Below, in pieces: positions 8,662 through 17,646 of a stretch of 64,000 nucleotides of DNA. A program made the translations under genes and the position numbers. A model generated the notes under the pieces. The model did no database searches. It was not told where the DNA came from and saw only the letters and a list, made by a program, of their open reading frames with translations. Source of the stretch: Rhodohalobacter halophilus (GTDB taxonomy: Bacteria; Bacteroidota; Rhodothermia; Balneolales; Balneolaceae); contig NZ_MDWE01000043.1 of the NCBI RefSeq assembly GCF_001715195.1, positions 1 to 64,000 of the forward strand. The letters are read 5' to 3'. Numbering within the stretch: position 1 is the stretch's first letter; each line of letters opens with the position of its first letter.

Positions 8662-9765
8662 TTACTTTCTGTCATGAAAGTGAGGGGTATCGGCAAACAT
8701 ATCTTCGTAGAGTGCCTCATCGCCTGGAAAATCTGACTCTTCTGCAAAATCAATTGCCTCAAGCACTTCATCCTCTATTCGTTCCTGGATTTTTTCAATA
8801 TCTTTCTTCTTCGCTATTTTGTTGTCCAGCAGGTATGTCTTCATGCGCTCAACAGGATCTACTTTTTGATACTGCTCCAACTCTTCCTTTGTCCGATACT
8901 TCTGAGGATCTGACATGGAGTGTCCGCGATAACGATAGGTTCGAATTTCAACAAACCATGGCATACTGTCTTTTCGCACTTCGTCTGCGATTTCCTTCAT
9001 GTTTTCATAAACGGTAAGTGCATCCATTCCATTAAACACAGCACTTTTCATACCGTACCCTTTCGCCCGCTCATGGATCTCATTCACGGTGTGACGTCGG
9101 GCGGCAGTTCCCATAGAGTAACCGTTATTCTCGACAACGTAAATACAAGGTAGCTTCCAAAGCTGACTCATATTCAATGTTTCGTGCAGAGCACCCTGGT
9201 CAACAGCGCCATCACCAAAGAATGTGGCCGTAACACGGTTATTCTCCTGGTACTTGTTTGCAAAAGCTAAACCGCCGCCAATGGGTATGTGCCCCCCCAC
9301 AATTCCATAACCGCCCCAAAAGTGCTGCTCAACATTTGCGAAGTGCATGGAGCCGCCTTTTCCTTTTGAGCATCCTGTGGCTTTACCGTAAAGCTCAGCC
9401 ATTCCCTCTTTTGCTGAAACACCCCTCATTAATCCCCAGCCATGGTCACGATATGCAGTGATGATATCGTCGTCATCATTTAGTGCATGAACGGTTCCGG
9501 TTGAAACTGCCTCCTGGCCTATATACAGGTGAAGGAATCCACCAAATTTTCCTTTTTGGTACATCTGCATCGCACGTTCTTCAAAGCGACGCTGAAGGAA
9601 CATCTGTTCAAACATATTAATAACATCATCGTCTGACAGACCTAAATCTTTATGTGATTTATCTGTTGGATCAGGCAGATCTACTGATTTTTCAACTTGG
9701 CCATTTTTGCCATTTTCAATTCCTATGGGAGTAAAAATAGCCTCTTTTTCTTTTTTCTTCGCCAT
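8662..9765 (-). CDS. pdhA: Pyruvate dehydrogenase E1 component, alpha subunit
   Basis: 367 residues. The thiamine diphosphate-binding motif starts with GDGAVDQGALHE and ends with VVENNGYSMGT about 30 residues later. GHSMSDPQKYRTKEE is the phosphorylation-loop-like segment conserved in E1-alpha. A charged N-terminal extension of about 40 residues precedes the catalytic core. It works with PdhB in the same operon. alaS ends 84 bases upstream in the same direction, so partial co-transcription is possible. Confidence 0.94.
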   Translation of the reverse strand: MAKKKEKEAIFTPIGIENGKNGQVEKSVDLPDPTDKSHKDLGLSDDDVINMFEQMFLQRRFEERAMQMYQKGKFGGFLHLYIGQEAVSTGTVHALNDDDDIITAYRDHGWGLMRGVSAKEGMAELYGKATGCSKGKGGSMHFANVEQHFWGGYGIVGGHIPIGGGLAFANKYQENNRVTATFFGDGAVDQGALHETLNMSQLWKLPCIYVVENNGYSMGTAARRHTVNEIHERAKGYGMKSAVFNGMDALTVYENMKEIADEVRKDSMPWFVEIRTYRYRGHSMSDPQKYRTKEELEQYQKVDPVERMKTYLLDNKIAKKKDIEKIQERIEDEVLEAIDFAEESDFPGDEALYEDMFADTPHFHDRK

Positions 9766-9849
9766 ACTTACAGTTAACCGTTATTCATTTTCAAATTTGT
9801 GTTAAATATACCCATTATTTGAGAAGTTTACAGATACCCAAATCTCAAA

Positions 9850-12507
9850 TTAAAGTTGAGTCCGGATTAGCTCCTCAGCTTTTTGGAAAGCTTCATCTAT
9901 CTTTTCAGGGAAACGTCCACCGGCTGTAGCCAAATTAGGCTGTCCTCCGCCGCCGCCACCAACAATTTTACCAAGCTGTGACACCATAGCTCCCGCCTTG
10001 AGACCACTCTCAATCAGGTCATCGGTTACCGCAGCCATTAAATAAACTTTTCCTTCTTCAATGTTTTCTGCCGCCAAAACGACAACGCTATTCACCTTTG
10101 TCTTGGCAAGTGCGTCGTAACCGAGTTGTTTCAGCGTGTCCATATTGGCACCTGCAACATTCCCTGTATAGAGGTTAACACCGGAAATCTCCTTTCCGTT
10201 TTGCAGTATCTGTTCAAGAGAGTTACCGGCTTGGGCCTGGCGCAGTTTGTCCAGTTCTTTTTCAAGCTCTTTATTCTTCTCAATCAGAGATTCAATGCCT
10301 GTCAAAATCTCTTTCTGATTTCCAAGCAGAGCCTGCACTTTCTTCAGCACTTTGTGTTCAGATCGCAGTTTTTGATCCGCTGCTTTCCCGGTTACCGCTT
10401 CCACCCTGCGCACTCCGGCAGCGGCAGAAGATTCATCTGTAAATCTAAAATACCCGATTTTTCCGGATGCATCTACATGCGTACCGCCGCAAAGTTCAAC
10501 AGAGTAGTTGGGATCAAAAGTGATAACACGAACCTTATCGCCATATTTTTCCCCAAACAGCATCATTGCACCACGCTCTCTGGCTGTATCAATCGGAACG
10601 TTTCGCTCTTCAAGAAGAGGAATGTTTTCCTGAATCTTCTCATTTACTTCCGCCTCTATTCGGTCGAGTTCATCTCGGGTCAGCGCCTCGAAGTGTGAAA
10701 AGTCAAATCGCAATCGATCCGGAGCCACCAAAGATCCTTTCTGAGCCACATGATCCCCTAAAACATTTCTCAGCGCGGCGTGCATGATGTGAGTTGCAGA
10801 GTGATGTTTTTCAATCTCTTTTCTGCGCAATACATCAATTTCTGCAGTCCAGCTTCCGGAAGGATTGGCCGGGAGCTTATCCACGTAGTGCAGATGTCCG
10901 TCATCCGATTTTTGAACATCTTGCACCTGAATTGTTTCGGAATCATTTTTGATCATTCCAATATCAGCAACCTGACCGCCTGATTCTGCATAAAACGGGG
11001 TTTTTTCCAGGAGGATAATTTTCTGCTTCTCACTTTGCGCGGTTGCAAGTATCTCAGTTTGAACATGTACTTCATCATATCCCACAAACTCAGATTGACC
11101 CTCTTTGATGGTTTTCCAGTTCAGATCACTCTTTTGTGATACAGCAAATTTACCGGCAGAACGTGCTCGCTCACGCTGCTCCTTCATCAATTCATCAAAC
11201 CGGTCCGTATCCACTTCTACACCTTTCTCACGAGCCATCAGCTCAGTCAAGTCAATCGGAAAACCGTAGGTATCATGAAGCTTAAATGCATCATCACCCG
11301 AGATCTTCTTTGTCCCGTCAACCATGTTGTTGAACAGCTCAATCCCCTGCCCCAGTGTCTTAAGAAAACTTTTCTCTTCAGATAGGATTACGTTCTGAAT
11401 AAATTCAACTTGCCCGTCCAGTTCAGGAAAAACATCCGCAAATTGATCTGCAAGAACGGGAACAAGCTGACTCAGAAACGGTTTTTTGAAATCGAGACGA
11501 TCCCAGCCGTAACGGATAGCCCGTCGTAAAATCCTCCGGATAACATATCCTCGTCCCTCATTCGAAGGCGATGCTCCATCCATAATTGAAAAGCTAACCG
11601 CACGAATATGATCCGCAATCACCCTCATGGCGATATCGGTCTCCTCAACTGATCCATATTTTTTACCGGCCAGTTCAGCAATTTTTTGGATGATTGGCTG
11701 AAAAACATCTGTATCGTAGTTGGATGTTTTCCCCTGAAGCACAGCACAAATCCTTTCGAAACCCATTCCGGTATCTACATGTTGTGCCGGCAGCTTAACG
11801 AGAGAACCGTCCTCCTGCCGATTGAACTGAATAAATACAAGGTTCCAGATCTCCATCACGCGGGGATCATCCATATTAACCAGTTCAGCTCCCGGCTTCT
11901 TTTTACGCTCCTCATCAGATCGTAAATCGATATGAACTTCTGAGCAGGGACCGCACGGGCCGGTTTCTCCCATTTCCCAAAAATTGTCCTTTTTATCAAA
12001 CTTCAGAACATGGTCGGGGTTGATGGAGGTCTTCTCTTTCCAGAGGTTTGCAGATTCATCATCGGCCGGTAGTCCGTCGGATTCATCGCCTTCAAAAACC
12101 GTAGCGTAAAGCCTGTCGGGGTCGAGCCCCCATTGGTCCACCATCAGCTCCCACGCCCACTCGATGGCTTGCTCTTTAAAATAATCTCCAAACGACCAGT
12201 TTCCGAGCATTTCGAACAGCGTGTGGTGGTATGTGTCGTGCCCCACCTCCTCCAGATCATTGTGCTTACCGCTCACTCGGATACAGCGCTGGGTATCGGC
12301 CGCTCGTTTCCATACTTTCCCATCGGCTTTTAGCCCGTCCTGTTCACCTAAAAAGATCGGTTTGAACTGATTCATCCCGGCGTTGGTGAAAAGTAGCGAC
12401 GGGTCATTTTTGGGTACAACAGGAGCGCTGTCTACAATCAGATGTTCTTTCTCCCTAAAAAATTCCAAGAACTCATTTCGAATTTGAGCAGCCGTTTTCA
12501 ATGACAT
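9850..12507 (-). CDS. alaS: Alanine--tRNA ligase
   Basis: 885 residues, full length. It has the class II catalytic core at the N-terminus (opening SLKTAAQIRNEFLEFFREK, with LLFTNAGMNQFKPIFLG). The editing domain has the zinc-site motifs HSATHIMHAAL and ELCGGTHVDASG. The C-terminal C-Ala region includes GGGGGGQPNLATAGG. The enzyme charges tRNA-Ala and edits Ser/Gly mischarging. It is the first gene of the leftward group alaS-pdhA-pdhB-pdhC, but the link to pdhA may be only positional. Confidence 0.97.
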   Translation of the reverse strand: MSLKTAAQIRNEFLEFFREKEHLIVDSAPVVPKNDPSLLFTNAGMNQFKPIFLGEQDGLKADGKVWKRAADTQRCIRVSGKHNDLEEVGHDTYHHTLFEMLGNWSFGDYFKEQAIEWAWELMVDQWGLDPDRLYATVFEGDESDGLPADDESANLWKEKTSINPDHVLKFDKKDNFWEMGETGPCGPCSEVHIDLRSDEERKKKPGAELVNMDDPRVMEIWNLVFIQFNRQEDGSLVKLPAQHVDTGMGFERICAVLQGKTSNYDTDVFQPIIQKIAELAGKKYGSVEETDIAMRVIADHIRAVSFSIMDGASPSNEGRGYVIRRILRRAIRYGWDRLDFKKPFLSQLVPVLADQFADVFPELDGQVEFIQNVILSEEKSFLKTLGQGIELFNNMVDGTKKISGDDAFKLHDTYGFPIDLTELMAREKGVEVDTDRFDELMKEQRERARSAGKFAVSQKSDLNWKTIKEGQSEFVGYDEVHVQTEILATAQSEKQKIILLEKTPFYAESGGQVADIGMIKNDSETIQVQDVQKSDDGHLHYVDKLPANPSGSWTAEIDVLRRKEIEKHHSATHIMHAALRNVLGDHVAQKGSLVAPDRLRFDFSHFEALTRDELDRIEAEVNEKIQENIPLLEERNVPIDTARERGAMMLFGEKYGDKVRVITFDPNYSVELCGGTHVDASGKIGYFRFTDESSAAAGVRRVEAVTGKAADQKLRSEHKVLKKVQALLGNQKEILTGIESLIEKNKELEKELDKLRQAQAGNSLEQILQNGKEISGVNLYTGNVAGANMDTLKQLGYDALAKTKVNSVVVLAAENIEEGKVYLMAAVTDDLIESGLKAGAMVSQLGKIVGGGGGGQPNLATAGGRFPEKIDEAFQKAEELIRTQL

Positions 12508-12625
12508 AAAAAATTCTTCAAAAAATTAGATCGATACATTTTGTCTTAAGCTTCTTAAAATAGCAATTTTTCATCATAACCTCATTCAAAGTTTCGGACG
12601 TGGCAGCTTGCCGATTCATTGCTAT

Positions 12626-12652
12626 ATTGATTCATTTAAAAACCGAATCAAT
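12626..12652. promoter_or_regulatory. Perfect 8-bp dyad just before the DUF502 start codon
   Basis: ATTGATTC (12626-12633) and GAATCAAT (12645-12652) are exact inverted repeats separated by 11 A/T-rich bases, ending two bases before the ATG at 12655. It could be an operator or a leader hairpin that covers the ribosome-binding region. Function is inferred from position only. Confidence 0.4.
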
Positions 12653-12654
12653 GC

Positions 12655-13233
12655 ATGATGAAAACACTGCTTAACTATTTCCTGAGAGGACTTCTGTTTA
12701 TTTTCCCCCTCTATGCTACCATTTTTGTGATTGTGGTATTAATTAACTGGCTCGATTCCGCCGTAAATCCCATTCTATTCGGGTGGCTACCCTTCCAGAT
12801 TCCCGGGCTTGGATTTCTCACATCGCTGATAGTGATCGCCCTGCTCGGCTTCATTATCTCCACAGCACTTACCCGCCCCATTGTTACTTTTTTTGAGAAC
12901 CTGATGTCTAGAATTCCGTTTATCAAAATCATCTACACGGCATTTAAAGACTTCAGTGAGGCATTTCTCGGCGATAAAAAGAAATTCAATAAACCGGTCA
13001 TTGTTACACTTACAGAAGGAGTTGACCGAATCGGGTTCATCACAGAACGTGATTTAACTATTCTGAACATTCAAGACCGCGTTGCTGTTTACTGTCCTCA
13101 CTCATACAACTTTTCAGGTAATTTATTCCTGGTTGAACCAAGCCGGGTACAAATCCTGAAGATAGAACCTTCGGAAGCCATGAAATTTGCCGTAAGCGCC
13201 GGTGTCACACAAATCGAATCACCAAAGAAGTAA
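12655..13233 (+). CDS. DUF502 family membrane protein
   Basis: 192 residues. Two N-terminal membrane helices (about 8-30 and 50-75) are followed by a short amphipathic region (RIPFIKIIYTAFKDFSEAF) and a soluble beta-rich domain. This is the usual layout and length for DUF502 proteins, whose role is unknown. The start may be the first or second of two adjacent ATGs (12655 or 12658). The gene heads a tight rightward group with a class V aminotransferase and a YihY/BrkB protein. Confidence 0.8.
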   Translation: MMKTLLNYFLRGLLFIFPLYATIFVIVVLINWLDSAVNPILFGWLPFQIPGLGFLTSLIVIALLGFIISTALTRPIVTFFENLMSRIPFIKIIYTAFKDFSEAFLGDKKKFNKPVIVTLTEGVDRIGFITERDLTILNIQDRVAVYCPHSYNFSGNLFLVEPSRVQILKIEPSEAMKFAVSAGVTQIESPKK

Positions 13234-13237
13234 GAAC

Positions 13238-14398
13238 ATGAAAAAATCTGCATTTGAACCTCAGGAGGTTGACCGAATTCGCAACAACTTCCCCCACCTG
13301 CAAACGGGACATATTTATCTGAACCATGCGGCTATCAGCCCAATTTCTGCGAAAGTAAGAAGGGCCATAGACCACTTTCTGGATAACCGCAGTTCAGGAA
13401 AGATTGACAACATAGAGTTTGGAATGAGTGTAGTTGCAGAAACCCGGGAACTACTGGCCGACTACATCAATGCTGAATCTCCCGATCAAATTAGCTTTAT
13501 GGGGAACACTTCAGATGGAATTTCGGCGGTTGCTGAAGGAGTGAACTGGGAATCGGGCGACGAAATTCTGCTCAATCGAATGGAGTTTCCATCCAATGTA
13601 CAGCCATATCGAATTCTTGAGCGCCGTGGAGTTAATATTCGATACATCGAACCTCGCAACAATGTGGTGACCCCGGAAATGGTTAAGGAGAACATCACCC
13701 CAAAGACAAAACTGTTATCCATCAGTGCTGTTCAATACCTCACAGGTTTTAAAGCCAACCTGGAAGCAATTGGAAAAATATGCTCCGAAAATAACATTAT
13801 TTTTGTTGTGGATGCCATTCAGTATCTGGGAGCCGGTAAAATTGATGTTCAGCTGTGCAATATTGACGCACTGGCAACCGGCGGCCATAAATGGCTGATG
13901 AGCCCTATGGGGTCCGGTTTTCTCTACCTCTCTGAACAGCTTGCCCAACACCTTCGGCCGGCCAAAACCGGATGGTTGTCCGTTGAGGAGCCATGGGCAC
14001 TCTCCAGCTTTGAACAGAATTGGCTGCCGGTTTCGCAGCATCTGGAAACAGGAACTCCCAATATGATTGGGCTGGTTGGGATGAATGCATCTCTTAAAAA
14101 TCTGATTGAAATCGGTCCTGAACGAATTACCCGACAGATCACAAATCTAACCGAATACTTAACAGAAAATCTCAGCTCAAATAATAAAGTAGTGCTCATC
14201 AGTCCGGTAAACAGAACGCAGAGAGCAGGGATTGTTACCTTTAGCCATAAAGATATAAAAGACAGTGATGCGTTTGTAGAATCTCTCAAAAAGCGGAATA
14301 TTACAATATCTTCTCGGGAAGGGATGCTGCGCGTTGCCCCGCATTATTACAATTCATTTGAAGAGGTTGAAACTGTTCTGAATGCCATTGCCAAATAG
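13238..14398 (+). CDS. Class V (cysteine-desulfurase-fold) PLP-dependent aminotransferase
   Basis: 386 residues from the ATG at 13238, four bases after the DUF502 stop; an upstream in-frame start would overlap that gene. The fold is shown by YLNHAAISPIS, the segment FVVDAIQYLGAGKIDV with the PLP-ring aspartate, and the Schiff-base lysine K218 in ATGGHKWLMSPMGSG. The C-terminal region (SSREGMLRVAPHYYN) has no cysteine where SufS- and IscS-type desulfurases keep theirs, so a sulfur-transfer role is not supported. Relatives include isopenicillin-N-epimerase-like and kynureninase-like enzymes. The substrate cannot be told. Confidence 0.8.
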   Translation: MKKSAFEPQEVDRIRNNFPHLQTGHIYLNHAAISPISAKVRRAIDHFLDNRSSGKIDNIEFGMSVVAETRELLADYINAESPDQISFMGNTSDGISAVAEGVNWESGDEILLNRMEFPSNVQPYRILERRGVNIRYIEPRNNVVTPEMVKENITPKTKLLSISAVQYLTGFKANLEAIGKICSENNIIFVVDAIQYLGAGKIDVQLCNIDALATGGHKWLMSPMGSGFLYLSEQLAQHLRPAKTGWLSVEEPWALSSFEQNWLPVSQHLETGTPNMIGLVGMNASLKNLIEIGPERITRQITNLTEYLTENLSSNNKVVLISPVNRTQRAGIVTFSHKDIKDSDAFVESLKKRNITISSREGMLRVAPHYYNSFEEVETVLNAIAK

Positions 14399-15299
14399 AG
14401 TAAAAACGTTACTTAGAGAGCTGCAAGTACTGCTCCTGCGCACCTTTAAAAAGGCAGCTGATGATGAGATTATGACAAGAGGGGCCGCAATTGCTTTCTA
14501 CACCATTTTCTCCATCACACCTCTAATTATACTGGTTGTATATTTTGGAGGCATATTCTTGAGTGAAGAGATCGTTTCCGGACAACTTACAGAATATCTC
14601 GGTGACTACCTGGACGAAGCACTTCTTGATAATTTGATTGGATACATCACTACACAGCAGCAGCAACATACCGGATTTATCACCACGATTATAGCTGCCG
14701 GTACTGTGATATTCGGTGCAACTACGGTAATCAGCCAGATTAAAACAACACTGAATAAAATCTGGAACGTGGATGAGATTAAGATCAACTCTGCGTGGCA
14801 CTTTCTTCTGAATCGGCTCTTATCATTTGGAATGATAATCGTGCTCAGTCTTCTTCTGCTCACCTCACTCGTTGCTGAGCTGCTACTGGCAATCGCAGCA
14901 TCTTATTTTCAGGAATTATTTCCGGCGTTTGAAATTGATATGTATGGTGTGATTGCACAAATTATTACGATCCTTTTTGCTGTCAGTTTTTTCACACTCA
15001 TTTTTAGAATACTGCCGGATGTGCATGCACGGTGGATAGATGTTATGGTAGGTGCACTGGTTACCACAATACTCTTCTTGATCGGCAAATATTTGATCGG
15101 TCTGTTTTTTACTACAACAGGTATCGAGGCAACCTATCGCGCGGCAGGGTCACTTGTTGTTTTCATTATATGGGTTTACTACAACATCCAGACCATTCTT
15201 CTTGGTGCGGTGTTTACACAAGTTTATACTGATCTGTTTGGCGGAAGAATCAGACCCTATAAATTTGTATCTTTAAAGAACTTTGAGATTCGTAAATAA
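14382..15299 (+). CDS. YihY/BrkB family inner-membrane protein
   Basis: 305 residues with about six membrane helices. The N-terminal signature DEIMTRGAAIAFYTIFSITP is typical of the YihY/BrkB family (once misnamed RNase BN). FGATTVISQIKTTLNKIWNV and the late GSLVVFIIWVYYNIQTILLGAVFT are also characteristic. It starts 17 bases inside the preceding aminotransferase gene, so the two are co-transcribed. The biochemical role of the family is unsettled. Confidence 0.88.
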   Translation: MPLPNRVKTLLRELQVLLLRTFKKAADDEIMTRGAAIAFYTIFSITPLIILVVYFGGIFLSEEIVSGQLTEYLGDYLDEALLDNLIGYITTQQQQHTGFITTIIAAGTVIFGATTVISQIKTTLNKIWNVDEIKINSAWHFLLNRLLSFGMIIVLSLLLLTSLVAELLLAIAASYFQELFPAFEIDMYGVIAQIITILFAVSFFTLIFRILPDVHARWIDVMVGALVTTILFLIGKYLIGLFFTTTGIEATYRAAGSLVVFIIWVYYNIQTILLGAVFTQVYTDLFGGRIRPYKFVSLKNFEIRK

Positions 15300-15389
15300 G
15301 ATTTGAAACATTTTAAGGGATAAATACTCTTACAAGGGAGAGCCTCAAACAGATAATGTGTTCGTAAATTTTAGTTCTCAACAGATAAC

Positions 15390-16037
15390 ATGCAATCAAC
15401 CTTTAACCGACAGGTTTCTCCTGGCAGAGGTATTTCACCTTCCATTCAGGAAGAGATCTTTACTATGAAAAAATCCTTTGTCCCGGTCAATGAATTAAAA
15501 GGGCCAACAACGGATCTATTCTATCACGAGCTTGAAAATCGAAGTGTTTCATTAAAGAGAACAACGGAAAAGTTTGCCGGGATTCTTTTATATACAAGCT
15601 ACTTACTGCTTTATCCATTTATCTGGCTTTTTTTAAAGATAACCGGAGTTCAAAACCCCTTATTAAAGCATCGAATCAATGGACTAAACGGAGGAGTTAT
15701 AGAAATCACCCTGATTAATATCGGGCTGAGTCAGGAGAACTGTACAGGTTCGTCTGCACCAAATAGAGTTCAATCCCTGCTTTACAAAACCGGCCTGTAT
15801 AAACTGCCCCTGTCAAAACACCTGATCACCGGTCAGTTTAAGTTAAAAGGACCTCAACCGGTAGGTGAACGTTCTGCTGTGAAATACATTCAGCGTTATT
15901 CAGATTTCTACAAGCGATATTCCGTTCATCCGGGGTTTATCAACCCCTCATCCTACTACACCACTGATACAGAAACCGCGTTCGAAAAAGAGCTGAAATT
16001 TCTGATCAAGCAGAAATCAAAAAGAAGCGGTCAATAG
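15390..16037 (+). CDS. Degenerate bacterial sugar-transferase (phosphoglycosyltransferase) homologue
   Basis: 215 residues. The layout follows WcaJ/PglC-type monotopic phosphoglycosyltransferases. KRTTEKFAG leads into a hydrophobic, proline-broken helix (about 63-85), then HRINGLNGG in place of the usual 'qeRvGxnGk' strand, then YKTGLYKLP in place of 'LRktSLDELPQ', then KLKGPQPVGE in place of 'SLVGPRP', and finally YSVHPGFIN in place of 'vkPGiTG'. The catalytic Asp-Glu dyad of the family falls at Y137-K138, so the enzyme is probably inactive. It may be a pseudoenzyme or a decaying gene, although the frame is intact. Its stop overlaps the convergent FNR gene by 7 bases. No other polysaccharide genes are nearby. 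Confidence 0.65.
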   Translation: MQSTFNRQVSPGRGISPSIQEEIFTMKKSFVPVNELKGPTTDLFYHELENRSVSLKRTTEKFAGILLYTSYLLLYPFIWLFLKITGVQNPLLKHRINGLNGGVIEITLINIGLSQENCTGSSAPNRVQSLLYKTGLYKLPLSKHLITGQFKLKGPQPVGERSAVKYIQRYSDFYKRYSVHPGFINPSSYYTTDTETAFEKELKFLIKQKSKRSGQ

Positions 16038-16954
16038 ACCTCTTCAAAAGTTCGATCAGACGGTTTGATGAATCTCTTAATTTTATCTCGGGGAATTTCA
16101 TTCAGATCCTCAGGAAGCTTCTTGCGAATGTCCAGATACTCTTCCAACCCAAGACGCAGCAATTCGATATAGATCCCTGTTTCCATTCCCTTGAGTCCGC
16201 ATATATAGATCAGCGTATTTTCTTTCTTCAGAATTGGGAAAAGCAGCTCTTCCTCATCCGTCAGTTTTGTTTGAACATAATGTTTGGAGCCGTCTTTGCG
16301 TCGATTCTCTCTTGAAATACTCTTCAGATAGTGAAAATTACTGTGTTCGGATGCCATCTGTTCAAAATAGTCTGAATAGAGTAAATCCGTTCGATAAGGA
16401 CATCCAAAAATCAGTGCACAGTCGTTTTGATAGTCTCCTTTCTCAAATAGCTCCATAATCATTCCCCGAAACGGGGCAATCCCGGTTCCTGTGGCAAAAA
16501 AGAGATAATTGAACTCTTTTGCATTTTCAGGCAGAAGAAATCGTTTCCCGCTCGGCCCGGTCATTTTTACTTTATCACCCGGTTGCAGATCGGCCAGATA
16601 ATTTGAGGCAACTCCAACATAGAGTTTATTATCAATCTCCTCAATTGTACGCTTTACAGTAGTTGAGATTAAATGACGCTGCCCGTTCTCCCCGGCCGTT
16701 GGTGATGAGACTGAGTAGAGACGAAGCTTATGATCTCTTCCCTTTTCATTTTTGCCGGGTGGAAGAATTCCTATGGATTGCCCAACCTGTACACGCCCCT
16801 CAAGATCTGTTCCTGAAATATCAAAAGTAATGTGCCTCACAAAGTTTGGGCTGGACTCTTTTGTTACAACATAATTTTCAACAACCGTAACTTCTACGGG
16901 ATCTTTGGGTCCGTAAATATTTAGTTCAACTTCGGGGAGGGTCAATTCTGCCAT
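16031..16954 (-). CDS. Plant-type ferredoxin--NADP(+) reductase
   Basis: 307 residues. The FAD motif is RLYSVSSP (about 98-105). NADP-binding starts at FFATGTGIAPFRGM, with YICGLKGMETGI further on. The chain ends in a tyrosine (TFEEVY), matching the C-terminal aromatic residue that stacks on the flavin in plant-type FNRs. It carries electrons between ferredoxin and NADP(H) in the cytoplasm. It is a single-gene unit, divergent from nothing obvious, overlapping the stop of the sugar-transferase-like gene. A BoxA- or CysJ-like flavodoxin reductase is a less likely alternative. Confidence 0.85.
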   Translation of the reverse strand: MAELTLPEVELNIYGPKDPVEVTVVENYVVTKESSPNFVRHITFDISGTDLEGRVQVGQSIGILPPGKNEKGRDHKLRLYSVSSPTAGENGQRHLISTTVKRTIEEIDNKLYVGVASNYLADLQPGDKVKMTGPSGKRFLLPENAKEFNYLFFATGTGIAPFRGMIMELFEKGDYQNDCALIFGCPYRTDLLYSDYFEQMASEHSNFHYLKSISRENRRKDGSKHYVQTKLTDEEELLFPILKKENTLIYICGLKGMETGIYIELLRLGLEEYLDIRKKLPEDLNEIPRDKIKRFIKPSDRTFEEVY

Positions 16955-17019
16955 TCGTTTTGTTTAATAATTTTTAGTTTAAAATGATAGACGTCGATTG
17001 GATTTTCAGTGGGTATAAA

Positions 17020-17643
17020 CTAAAGAGGAAATTGAATCATTTCATCAAATAATAAACTCTCTTCATCCATGTAGTGAGAAGACATTAAAATTGTTGTATT
17101 CTCAGCTTTTGCCTCTTTCAGTAACTCCATAACCACTTCCCGGGTATCTTTATCCAGCCCGCGCAGCGGCTCATCCATAATTAAGATCTGAGGAGCTGCG
17201 ATAAGTGCAGCTGCAATTTGAGTTTTTTTCTTCATCCCGGTCGAAAACGTTCCAATCTGTTCATCCCGGGCATCCAGTGCAAGACGATCAAACATATCTC
17301 TTATGTCTGTTGAAGAGTGCTCACTCCACTTTTTTCGATTTCTCAGGATCCATTCAAGCAGTTCGGATGCCGTAAGATGGTGTGGCAAAGTCTCTTCATC
17401 ATGTACAAGACCTACATGCTGCAGGTAATCTGCCGGATGTTTGTGAATATTCACTCCATCATACAAAACAGTGCCGCTGGTTGGAAATGAGTTCACAGAT
17501 AAAATCCTCAGAAAAGTTGTTTTACCTGAACCGTTCGGACCAACAACTCCAATGGCTTTACCCTCTTCAATTCGATTTGAATAATCTGAAAAAATTGGGC
17601 GCCCCGGTTTATACTGTTTTGTCAGTTTTTCGATCTCTAACAT
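17020..17643 (-). CDS. ABC transporter ATP-binding protein
   Basis: 207 residues, a compact ABC ATPase. Walker A is GPNGSGKTT, the signature is FSTGMKKKTQ, Walker B is ILIMDEPLRGLD and the switch histidine lies in SSHYMDE. It starts three bases after the stop of the membrane protein upstream, so they form one export-type transporter. FSTGMKKK-type signatures are usual in ABC-2 exporters of the drug, lipid or copper type. The cargo is unknown. Confidence 0.9.
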   Translation of the reverse strand: MLEIEKLTKQYKPGRPIFSDYSNRIEEGKAIGVVGPNGSGKTTFLRILSVNSFPTSGTVLYDGVNIHKHPADYLQHVGLVHDEETLPHHLTASELLEWILRNRKKWSEHSSTDIRDMFDRLALDARDEQIGTFSTGMKKKTQIAAALIAAPQILIMDEPLRGLDKDTREVVMELLKEAKAENTTILMSSHYMDEESLLFDEMIQFPL

Positions 17644-17646
17644 AGT

